In this document: positions 1-4,813 of the stretch, piece by piece | Numbering within the stretch: position 1 is the stretch's first letter | How the letters are laid out: the number at the start of each line of letters is the position of its first letter | NCBI GenBank assembly: GCA_025454445.1 | Contig: JALOOK010000313.1 | Coordinates: forward strand, 1 to 5,991 | Length of the DNA stretch: 5,991 nt | Direction of reading: 5' to 3' | DNA from: Oscillatoria sp. Prado101 | Lineage (GTDB): Bacteria; Cyanobacteriota; Cyanobacteriia; Cyanobacteriales; Oscillatoriaceae | Notes under the pieces: generated by a model | Databases searched by the model: none | Told to the model about the DNA's origin: nothing | The model's input: only the letters and a program-made list of their open reading frames with translations | Made by a program: the position numbers and the translations under genes

Positions 1-118
1 GGTTGCGGTCTTCCAGCTGCGCCACCGCCGCTAAAATCGCTTGTTTGTCCGTTTCTGTCGCCAGCAGTCCGCGATTTTTGCCGGCAATCGCTTCTAACAG
101 TGCAGCTTTTCCAATCAT
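1..118 (-). CDS. PAP/fibrillin family protein, N-terminal fragment (runs off left edge)
   Basis: This is the 5' end of a minus-strand gene that continues past position 1. It starts at the ATG whose complement is 116-118, and 39 codons are visible. The peptide begins MIGKAALLEAIAGKNRGLL and continues with a TETDKQAILAAVAQLEDRN segment. A short amphipathic helix, then a GKNRGLLAT turn, then a second helix ending in LEDRN is the usual opening of cyanobacterial PAP/fibrillin (plastid lipid-associated) proteins. In plants these sit on plastoglobules and thylakoids and bind lipids or prenyl-quinone enzymes; the cyanobacterial role is poorly defined. Most of the lipocalin-like domain is outside the window, so the call rests on the N-terminus alone. 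No clear Shine-Dalgarno precedes the ATG. The gene lies 211 bp downstream of the family 4 glycosyltransferase on the same strand, separated by repeats, so cotranscription is uncertain. Confidence 0.72.
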   Translation of the reverse strand, partial: MIGKAALLEAIAGKNRGLLATETDKQAILAAVAQLEDRN

Positions 119-122
119 ATCA

Positions 123-150
123 ATTTTAGATGCAAGGATTTTGGATTCAA
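123..150 (-). promoter_or_regulatory. Candidate promoter of the PAP/fibrillin gene
   Basis: On the minus strand a TTGAAT hexamer (complement of 145-150) is followed after 16 bp by TAAAAT (complement of 123-128), one base away from the -10 consensus. Transcription would begin at about the ATG at 118, so the mRNA would be nearly leaderless. This would fit the missing Shine-Dalgarno. The area is AT-rich and such matches arise by chance, so this is a weak call. Confidence 0.25.
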
Positions 151-178
151 GGATTTTAAATTTTGGATTTGGGATTTT
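134..178. repeat. Degenerate AAGGATTTT / TTTGGATT short tandem repeats
   Basis: AAGGATTTTGGATTC (134-148) is followed directly by AAGGATTTTAAATTT (149-163) and then by TTGGATTTGGGATTTT. The result is an imperfect array of GGATTT units. Similar degenerate short tandem repeats are common in intergenic DNA of filamentous cyanobacteria. A related stretch in the opposite orientation occurs at 4771-4806. The array overlaps the candidate promoter of the PAP/fibrillin gene. Confidence 0.55.
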
Positions 179-186
179 CCCCTTCC

Positions 187-318
187 AGAAACCCGGTTTC
201 TGGGACAAACCGGGTTTCTTAACCGGGCTTCTAGAAACCCGGTTTCGTAGGAGTTACCGGGTTTCTTAACCGGGCTTCCAGAAACCCGGTTTCGTAGGAG
301 TTACCGGGTTTCTTAACC
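187..318. repeat. Tandem 46-47 bp palindromic repeat, about 2.8 copies
   Basis: AGAAACCCGGTTTC begins at 187, 233 and 280, giving periods of 46 and 47 bp. The last 39 bp (280-318) match 233-271 exactly. Each unit holds its own inverted repeat. In copy 1 a 13 bp perfect stem joins 187-199 to 207-219 with a 7-base loop. In copies 2 and 3 an 11 bp stem pairs AGAAACCCGGT with ACCGGGTTTCT (233-243 with 256-266; 280-290 with 303-313) around a 12-base loop containing GTAGGAG. The array ends 11 bp before the stop codon of the minus-strand glycosyltransferase, so its transcript would fold into successive hairpins. There is no U-tract, so classical intrinsic termination is not evident; 3'-end stabilisation is possible. 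A relative with 14 of 15 bases of the core lies at 5893-5907. Confidence 0.9.
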
Positions 319-329
319 ATCACCCCAAA

Positions 330-2033
330 TTATTGCAGCCGCAGGATATCAAATTTTATCAGATACACCAGAGAGCGGGACAGAGAAGCAACTGCTCTTG
401 CGTCTGAACCGGCAAAGCGGCGGAGGATTTCCCCAACAGACAAAGGCCCCTCTGTGGCAATTGTGGCTAAAATCCGGTCTAGGGTAGCCGCCGCCACTCG
501 CTTACCGCTGCCAAAATTGGCAATCCAAATGGTGCGCAGCTGATTCAGGCTAGCCGGTGCGGCCATTGGGCCCAAGCCGATAGCCATCTCGCCGGTCAGC
601 TGGGCTGTGGGGTAGTGGCCAAACAGCCGGAAAGGATCGTCGCACAGGGGATAGGGGGGCGCACCGGCAGCCACGCGGACGGACTCCGGCGCACTGGCGC
701 GAACCGCTGCCATTTCGGCCCACAGCTGCTCGTAAGCGGCAATCACAACTTTCCAGTCGTAGACTTCTCTCGCCCTCGCGCGGCCATTTTCGCCCATGCG
801 CTGTCTCAGCCCGTCATTACTAATTAAGGTTGACAGCGCTCTCGCGCAAGCGTCCACATCGACAGCCGTCACCATCGCCGCATGGCCAATATAAGTGCTG
901 TAATTCAAGCTGTCATTAATATAACTCCATACTAGATCGAGGGCGGATGCCGGTGGGGGCGTCAGGGTGGGAATGTTAAAGCCGTCGATTTCGTGGCGCA
1001 CAGACTCCTGATACCCGTCCCAGTCCGAGACGACCGCCGGCAGTCCAGCCGCCATCGCTTCAATCGGCGTCAGCCCAAAGGTTTCTTGGATATTGTCCGA
1101 CAGAGAGATAAAAATATCTGCCGCATGCCAGATGCTGGAACGAATTTCTGGCTCGCGCCCGTCGGCAAAAATCGCACGCACAGACGGGCAGAAGACCTTA
1201 GGGGTATTTTTGAAGTCCTGCTCATCTCTGGCGTCCTCAAACCAGCCGGCTTGGATCAGGTGAACTTTAGCGCCGGTGGATTGGGCAGCCCGTTCCAGTG
1301 CCAGATACATGGGAACCGGATGCGCTTTGGCAGAGAAAATTAATCGCCCCACGAACAAAACAGCGATGTCACCGTCGGGAATGCCGAATTTTTGGCGGAG
1401 CCGGTTGCGGGTGTCTTTTGCCTGCTGTCCTCCCTGGAAGGCATCACAATCGACGCCCAGGGGAATAACCGGCAGCATCAGCGAGGGTTTGGGCGCAGCG
1501 CCCGGTAGCGCAGGCGTCCCGCCGGTGATGCGCTGCGCCAGATACTCAGCCCAAGTTCCCAGCAGGCGCTCCACCGCCGTTTTCACCGCCGCTGAGGTGC
1601 AGATCAGGGCGTCCCAAGGCTGCACCGGCGCAACCAGCAAGTCGCCAATCGCTTGCAGAACGCCCTTGCTGGCGATCGTGTGGGTGACGCCGCACAGGCT
1701 GTAAGCCCGCTGGTCAAAAAATCGCCGTTGCCAAGCCAGTTCGCCGATCAGCGGGTCGGGTTTGTAGAGAGCACCCGGTTCAGCCAGCAGTTGGGCATCC
1801 TCAAAGGGCAGCCACCGCACTTGTCGGGGGCGCTGTTTCGTCCAGGGGTCAATGCGCTTGCAGAAGTCGGCGAATTCGTCACGGTTCTTAGCGCAACAGT
1901 ACAGGCGCTCAGCGGTTCCGTGCTGGACTAAACCTTTGAGAAAACCCTCACCCGCCGCTTGGCGACCGAGCAGCTTTTTCCCGCTCGTATCGTAACCATC
2001 CTTGAGATAAAGGACTGCTGCAGTCGTGCCCAT
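330..2033 (-). CDS. Family 4 (GT-B fold) glycosyltransferase with C-terminal extension
   Basis: A 567-residue soluble protein likely to transfer a sugar from an activated donor to an unknown acceptor. The N-terminal half opens with AVLYLKDGYDTSG and a GRQAAGEGFLKG stretch (residues 13-34). The C-terminal Rossmann-like domain has IPLGVD (190-195), VLFVGRL (225-231) and ETFGLTPIEAMAAG, whose E317 and E325 form the EX7E motif that contacts the donor nucleotide in GT4 enzymes. Residues after about 450 lie beyond the usual GT4 end; 512-567 resemble a small winged helix. Start: the ATG at 2033 has GGGAG ten bases upstream and begins the conserved part. An in-frame TTG at 2087 would add 18 unconserved residues and overlaps a candidate -10 box. 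A palindromic segment encodes GGTPALPGAA (171-180) between the two domains. The gene is divergent from the DUF3134 gene. Acceptor and product cannot be told from the sequence. Confidence 0.9.
   Translation of the reverse strand: MGTTAAVLYLKDGYDTSGKKLLGRQAAGEGFLKGLVQHGTAERLYCCAKNRDEFADFCKRIDPWTKQRPRQVRWLPFEDAQLLAEPGALYKPDPLIGELAWQRRFFDQRAYSLCGVTHTIASKGVLQAIGDLLVAPVQPWDALICTSAAVKTAVERLLGTWAEYLAQRITGGTPALPGAAPKPSLMLPVIPLGVDCDAFQGGQQAKDTRNRLRQKFGIPDGDIAVLFVGRLIFSAKAHPVPMYLALERAAQSTGAKVHLIQAGWFEDARDEQDFKNTPKVFCPSVRAIFADGREPEIRSSIWHAADIFISLSDNIQETFGLTPIEAMAAGLPAVVSDWDGYQESVRHEIDGFNIPTLTPPPASALDLVWSYINDSLNYSTYIGHAAMVTAVDVDACARALSTLISNDGLRQRMGENGRARAREVYDWKVVIAAYEQLWAEMAAVRASAPESVRVAAGAPPYPLCDDPFRLFGHYPTAQLTGEMAIGLGPMAAPASLNQLRTIWIANFGSGKRVAAATLDRILATIATEGPLSVGEILRRFAGSDARAVASLSRSLVYLIKFDILRLQ
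1492..1539. repeat. Palindromic element inside the glycosyltransferase coding sequence
   Basis: GGCGCAGCGC (1492-1501) and GCGCTGCGCC (1530-1539) form a perfect 10 bp inverted repeat around a 28-base loop. The loop contains CAGGCGTCCCGCC, a motif familiar from dispersed cyanobacterial intergenic repeats. Read on the minus strand it keeps the frame open and encodes TGGTPALPGAA, in the linker just before the conserved LPVIPLGVD of the glycosyltransferase. It looks like a small palindromic repeat that entered or expanded within the gene without breaking it. Its dispersed nature is inferred; only this copy is in the window. Confidence 0.55.
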
Positions 2034-2086
2034 GCTCAGTTCGCTCCCGGTAAACTCTCTTCTCGACAGCTTGACAGCTGATCGCA

Positions 2087-2092
2087 ATCATA
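2087..2092 (-). promoter_or_regulatory. Candidate -10 box of the family 4 glycosyltransferase gene
   Basis: The minus strand reads TATGAT (complement of 2087-2092), five of six bases of the -10 consensus, about 54 bp upstream of the ATG at 2033. No convincing -35 hexamer lies 16-18 bp upstream. If used, transcription would start near 2080, which would exclude the TTG at 2087 as a start codon. Confidence 0.3.
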
Positions 2093-2129
2093 TTCTCAAC
2101 CGGCTCGTGTAAGATACTAATGGATCGCT

Positions 2130-2160
2130 GCGCTCGCGGTGAGCCAGCATGTCCGAGCGC
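2130..2160 (+). promoter_or_regulatory. Hairpin in the leader upstream of the DUF3134 gene
   Basis: GCGCTCG (2130-2136) pairs perfectly with CGAGCGC (2154-2160) around a 17-base loop. It ends 23 bp before the ATG at 2184. A short GGGGCTTTTC follows. If the transcript starts upstream of 2130 (AT-rich TAAGATACTAAT at 2110-2121 is a possible promoter region), this stem would sit in the 5' leader and could affect translation or stability. No regulatory class is recognised. Confidence 0.35.
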
Positions 2161-2183
2161 CTTTAGTTGTGGGGCTTTTCAGT

Positions 2184-2426
2184 ATGTATAACCCTTCTTT
2201 GCGTGAGGAACCTCGCAATCAGCCAGCTGAGGTAATTCCATTGAAGCAAGAGACTTCCTTTCTAGATTGGCTGGATTCCACCGGTCGCCTGCTCGCCCGA
2301 GACGTCCACGATCCCGACGGCTATCTCGATGATCAAGAAGAGATTGATGCGCTGATTGTCGATGATAACAGCTACGACCTCGACGAGGATGGTGACGATG
2401 ACGACCTGATGGCAGATGATGAGTAG
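2184..2426 (+). CDS. DUF3134 family small acidic protein
   Basis: An 80-residue cyanobacterial protein of unknown function. It opens MYNPSLREEPRNQPAEVIPL, continues with a short conserved core ETSFLDWLDSTGRLLARD (residues 23-40), and ends in a highly acidic tail. Of residues 57-80 more than half are Asp or Glu, including a DEDGDDDD run at 67-74. The conserved opening, the W29-centred core and the Asp-rich end fit DUF3134. There is no signal peptide, membrane segment or metal-binding Cys/His cluster, so a small cytoplasmic protein is expected; a role as an adaptor is only a guess. Start: the ATG at 2184 is where the family normally begins. An in-frame GTG at 2139 would add 15 unconserved residues that coincide with the leader hairpin. 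The gene lies 225 bp upstream of mraY on the same strand. Confidence 0.85.
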   Translation: MYNPSLREEPRNQPAEVIPLKQETSFLDWLDSTGRLLARDVHDPDGYLDDQEEIDALIVDDNSYDLDEDGDDDDLMADDE

Positions 2427-2453
2427 CAGCTTGGGGCGCTGCCAAGGGCGTCG

Positions 2454-2520
2454 TGAGTGGGACAGTGGCATAGTCTTGTAGAGACGCGATTGCCCGGGGA
2501 GCGAGCGTCTTTTGAGTGGG
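2454..2520 (+). repeat. Imperfect direct and inverted repeats between the DUF3134 gene and mraY
   Basis: TGAGTGGGACAG (2454-2465) recurs as TGAGTGGGAGAG (2513-2524), 59 bp later. Between them AGACGC (2482-2487) and GCGTCT (2505-2510) form a 6 bp inverted repeat. The TTGTAGAGACGCGATT string here resembles a repeat widespread in cyanobacterial intergenic DNA. No gene is supported in this part. Confidence 0.4.
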
Positions 2521-2530
2521 AGAGCACGAC

Positions 2531-2593
2531 TTTCCCCTCCCTCCCCAGCCCTCCCCGCTGTCCGCAGTCCCCAGCAATTAGCAATCGCAAGAG
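2531..2593 (+). repeat. C-rich pyrimidine tract followed by AGCAATT short repeat
   Basis: From 2531 to 2572 the plus strand is dominated by C with T in CCCTCC / CCCCAGC units, then AGCAATTAGCAAT follows at 2573-2585. Low-complexity CCCC-rich tracts joined to short AT repeats are a common filler between cyanobacterial genes. The tract lies about 60-120 bp upstream of mraY, so it would be in or near that gene's promoter or leader. Confidence 0.5.
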
Positions 2594-2651
2594 TGACCGG
2601 AGACAAAATTTCCGTGTTTGGATTAGGGTTGTGTGGAGTGAATGTGGAATT

Positions 2652-3758
2652 GTGGACGCTAAATTATCTTCTGGCTCGTTAAAGCTCTCAGGCACTCGCC
2701 TGTTCAGGCTGCTAGCTGCAGGGGTGAGTGCGGCAGCGCTAATTCTGGATTTAATCGCTGGCCGGTTGGCCAATATAGGGCTGTCGCTCACCCTGCCGCT
2801 GCTGGTGTGCGCCTTGACTGCAGCTGTGCTGGGCTCCCGGGTGGTTCCCCTGCTCCAGTGGCTGAAAACCGGGCAAGTGATTCGCGAAGATGGCCCTCAG
2901 GCCCATTTGAAGAAAGCCGGCACTCCGACGATGGGCGGGGTGTTTTTTGTGCCGGTGGGGGCGCTGCTGGCGGTGCTGTGGTCTGTGTTGGCCCAGACGC
3001 CAGATATCGCATTTGTCTGTGCTGTCTGTGCTCTGACTCTGGCTTATGGCTTCATCGGCTGGCTTGACGACTGGCAAATCCTGCGCCGCAAGTCCAATAA
3101 AGGCATCTCCCCCAAAACCAAACTGGCGCTGCAAATCGGCTTTGGGGTGGTGTTTTGCCTGTGGGCGGCACTGAGCGCACCGGCAGCCGTCACCGCCATC
3201 GACTTGCCCTTCGGTTTAGCGCTGCCTCTGGGGCTGCTCTTCTGGCCGCTGGCGGTGTTTGCCCTGGTGGCGGAGAGCAATGCCACCAACCTCACCGACG
3301 GTGTGGACGGACTGATGGGAGGAATGGGGGCAATTGGTTTTCTCGGTTTAGCTGCTGTGGTCGCTCCCGCATCCCCCGGTTTGGGGATTTTCTGCGCTTG
3401 TATGGCCGGCAGCTGCCTTGGCTTTGTGGCTCACAACCGCAACCCCGCCCGCGTGTTTATGGGCGACACCGGCTCCCTGGCTCTCGGCGGAGCCTTCGCA
3501 TCTGTGGCCATCCTCAGCAACACCCTCTGGCCGCTGTTTCTCATCAGTGGAATGTTTTTCTTAGAATCCCTTTCGGTGATTGCCCAAGTCACCTATTACA
3601 AAGCCACTAAAGGGCCCGATGGGGTCGGCAAGCGCCTGTTCAAAATGGCACCGATTCACCACCATTTAGAGCTTTCTGGCTGGCCTGAAGTTAAAGTTGT
3701 TGGGGTTTTTTACGCGATTAATGCGGTACTCGCTCTTCTCGCTCTGGCGATTCGTTAA
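2652..3758 (+). CDS. mraY: Phospho-N-acetylmuramoyl-pentapeptide-transferase (MraY)
   Basis: This integral membrane enzyme moves phospho-MurNAc-pentapeptide from UDP to undecaprenyl phosphate, making lipid I, the first membrane step of peptidoglycan synthesis. The 368-residue product is full length and strongly hydrophobic, fitting the ten-helix fold. Family motifs are all present: KKAGTPTMGG (87-96), WLDDW with D139 and D140, NATNLTDGVDGL (210-221), FMGDTGSLALG with D272, and PIHHHLE with H336-H338. The Asp pair, the later Asp and the His cluster are the Mg2+-binding and catalytic residues known for MraY. Start: the GTG at 2652 begins VDAKLSSG.., matching the usual cyanobacterial N-terminus and length. 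The frame stays open upstream to 2457, but those 65 residues come from low-complexity DNA. GGAG lies at 2635-2638, a long 13 bases upstream. The gene stands apart from other cell-division and wall genes, as is usual in cyanobacteria. Confidence 0.97.
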   Translation: MDAKLSSGSLKLSGTRLFRLLAAGVSAAALILDLIAGRLANIGLSLTLPLLVCALTAAVLGSRVVPLLQWLKTGQVIREDGPQAHLKKAGTPTMGGVFFVPVGALLAVLWSVLAQTPDIAFVCAVCALTLAYGFIGWLDDWQILRRKSNKGISPKTKLALQIGFGVVFCLWAALSAPAAVTAIDLPFGLALPLGLLFWPLAVFALVAESNATNLTDGVDGLMGGMGAIGFLGLAAVVAPASPGLGIFCACMAGSCLGFVAHNRNPARVFMGDTGSLALGGAFASVAILSNTLWPLFLISGMFFLESLSVIAQVTYYKATKGPDGVGKRLFKMAPIHHHLELSGWPEVKVVGVFYAINAVLALLALAIR

Positions 3759-3769
3759 TTCAATAGCAG

Positions 3770-3836
3770 GGTGCGTTCCTCGCCCTCTAGTATTTCTGAG
3801 AAATAGAATGCTACCTTGAGGGAACGCACCGTACTG
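3770..3836. repeat. GTGCGTTCC / GGAACGCAC inverted-repeat element, copy A
   Basis: GGTGCGTTCC (3770-3779) and GGAACGCACC (3821-3830) form a perfect 10 bp inverted repeat, extended to 12 pairs if one base is bulged (TC against GAG). The right part, 3804-3836, recurs at 3878-3910 with 30 of 33 identical bases. It starts 12 bp after the mraY stop. Elements with GTGCGTT arms are abundant in cyanobacterial intergenic DNA and look like non-autonomous, MITE-like sequences. Transcribed from mraY it would form a 3' hairpin, but no U-tract follows. Confidence 0.75.
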
Positions 3837-3845
3837 ATACTAAAG

Positions 3846-3910
3846 GTAAGGTGGGGTAACGCAGGACTCCGGAAAAGTAGAATGCTCCCTTGAGGCAACG
3901 CACCTTACTG
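3846..3910. repeat. Diverged element, copy B, overlapping a gene's 3' end
   Basis: The right part (3878-3910) matches copy A at 30 of 33 positions. Its outer ends GTAAGGTG (3846-3853) and CACCTTAC (3901-3908) form an 8 bp perfect inverted repeat. Its left half no longer matches copy A well. The copy overlaps the last Gln codon and the TAA stop (3905-3907) of the minus-strand membrane protein, so the repeat provides that gene's end. Confidence 0.65.
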
Positions 3911-4684
3911 CTGTTTGGCCCGACTCCTGATTAATCTTGACTTTTCCTGCAACTGCTGGAAGTAATCTGTTTCGGTAATTTCAGCTACTTGGCGAGCTCG
4001 CTTCCCTTGGTCAATCTCGATGGTGAGTTGCAGCACCTGCTGCTGCAATTGCTCGCTCTTTTCCCGCTCAGCTTTTAAGCGGTAACGCTGTAAAAAATCC
4101 CGGCGTATGTACAATTCTATGTAGTAGCCTGCCAGCATGCCAACCAGACTTGACGAAATCAATAAAAAATTATTTCTCGCCAGAACCAGCAGCGGCGTGT
4201 GGCTGATGCAGAGAGAGGCGATATTATAAGCAATGACCAGCGCCCAAGCGGTGAGTGTCGAGTACAAAAATCTCAGAGGGGGGAACGCATAACTTAACAT
4301 CACTATCAGGATTAAGCCAGAATAGGCGTCAGCACTTCTGGAGGGTGAAAGAATCACCGTCATGGCCACGACGCCCAGTCCCGCAACCAGAAGTGGCAGG
4401 CTGATGGCCACCTGCAGGAAATACTTAAAATGGGGGTGGAAACTAAACAGATAGACCGTCAAAATAAACGGACAAACTATCGCGTAGCGGAGCAGCCACA
4501 AATGGATGTATTTGTCGGGAGACAGGCCGCTATCTAAAAAGCCAAAAGCCCCAAAAATCAAGGCTCCGAAAATTAACTTAAATCGGACACTTTTTAAAGA
4601 ATGTGTGAAGCATTCTTCCGAGAAAAGTGTTTCCAATTCTTGCGAAAAATGCAGATTGGAAAAGTTAATATCGCCGTCGTTCAT
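3905..4684 (-). CDS. Six-helix membrane sensor-like protein with coiled coil, no output domain
   Basis: A 259-residue membrane protein. A cytoplasmic N-terminus of about 35 residues is followed by roughly six hydrophobic segments (about 36-50, 63-82, 86-112, 120-135, 137-160, 170-193), then a charged helical tail. The tail starts RRDFLQRYRLKAEREKSEQL (194-213) and goes on through Gln-rich heptads to AEITETDYFQQLQEKSR (234-250). This layout is what I associate with the sensory half of cyanobacterial class III adenylate cyclases and other signalling proteins, in which the coiled coil leads into a catalytic or kinase domain. Here it stops at residue 259 with no such domain, and the stop codon lies within a repeat copy. 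It may be a truncated remnant or a genuine stand-alone protein. The ATG at 4684 has no clear Shine-Dalgarno. It is convergent with mraY and divergent from the family 2 glycosyltransferase. The signal sensed is unknown. Confidence 0.75.
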   Translation of the reverse strand: MNDGDINFSNLHFSQELETLFSEECFTHSLKSVRFKLIFGALIFGAFGFLDSGLSPDKYIHLWLLRYAIVCPFILTVYLFSFHPHFKYFLQVAISLPLLVAGLGVVAMTVILSPSRSADAYSGLILIVMLSYAFPPLRFLYSTLTAWALVIAYNIASLCISHTPLLVLARNNFLLISSSLVGMLAGYYIELYIRRDFLQRYRLKAEREKSEQLQQQVLQLTIEIDQGKRARQVAEITETDYFQQLQEKSRLIRSRAKQQ

Positions 4685-4737
4685 GGCACTACAAGCACAT
4701 TTTTTAGGCCAACTAACTTTGAGAAAAATAGGATTTG

Positions 4738-4745
4738 TTTATATT
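4738..4745. promoter_or_regulatory. Candidate divergent promoter region
   Basis: The 129 bp between the sensor-like gene (minus) and the family 2 glycosyltransferase (plus) holds the AT-rich string TTTATATT. It reads TATAAA on the minus strand (complement of 4738-4743) and TATATT on the plus strand (4740-4745). A TTGAGA at 4719-4724 is a possible plus-strand -35 box, but the spacing is only 15 bp. Both assignments are tentative. Confidence 0.22.
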
Positions 4746-4770
4746 GCTGAAAAGGCTTTACTGCCGTTTT

Positions 4771-4806
4771 AACAACCCAAAATCCCAAATTTTAAATCCC
4801 CAATTG
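4771..4806. repeat. AAATCCC-type degenerate short repeat
   Basis: AACCCAAAATCCCAAATTTT runs into AAATCCCCAATTGG just before the start of the family 2 glycosyltransferase. Its reverse complement (GGATTTAAAATTTGGGATTTTGGG) is the same kind of sequence as 134-178, in the opposite orientation. It occupies the likely leader of the downstream gene and may explain the absence of a recognisable Shine-Dalgarno. Confidence 0.45.
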
Positions 4807-4813
4807 GTAGAAT

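Noticed and set aside
3..269. 88-codon plus-strand frame at the left edge
   Set aside because: It runs through the palindromic repeats and is antisense to the PAP/fibrillin start.
187..318. CRISPR-like array of regularly spaced palindromes
   Set aside because: The segments between the palindromes are themselves nearly identical, so there are no unique spacers; it is a tandem repeat.
1671..1680. HIP1-like palindromes (also near 4871)
   Set aside because: Both read GCGATCGT, one base short of GCGATCGC; two near-matches carry no weight.
993..1931. Plus-strand open frames opposite the family 4 glycosyltransferase
   Set aside because: They are antisense shadows of a clear coding frame, and their translations show no domain or family features.
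2034..2087. Longer glycosyltransferase start at a TTG (2087)
   Set aside because: The added 18 residues are unlike the family, and the ATG at 2033 has a GGGAG upstream; a candidate -10 box overlaps the TTG.
2139..2183. Longer DUF3134 protein starting at GTG 2139
   Set aside because: The family begins MYNPSL, and the extra stretch coincides with a leader hairpin.
3155..3610. 151-codon plus-strand frame within mraY
   Set aside because: It overlaps the MraY catalytic motifs in another frame and its His/Arg/Gly-rich translation is typical of a shadow.
4506..4772. 88-codon plus-strand frame antisense to the sensor-like gene start
   Set aside because: Low-complexity Lys-rich translation opposite a better supported gene.
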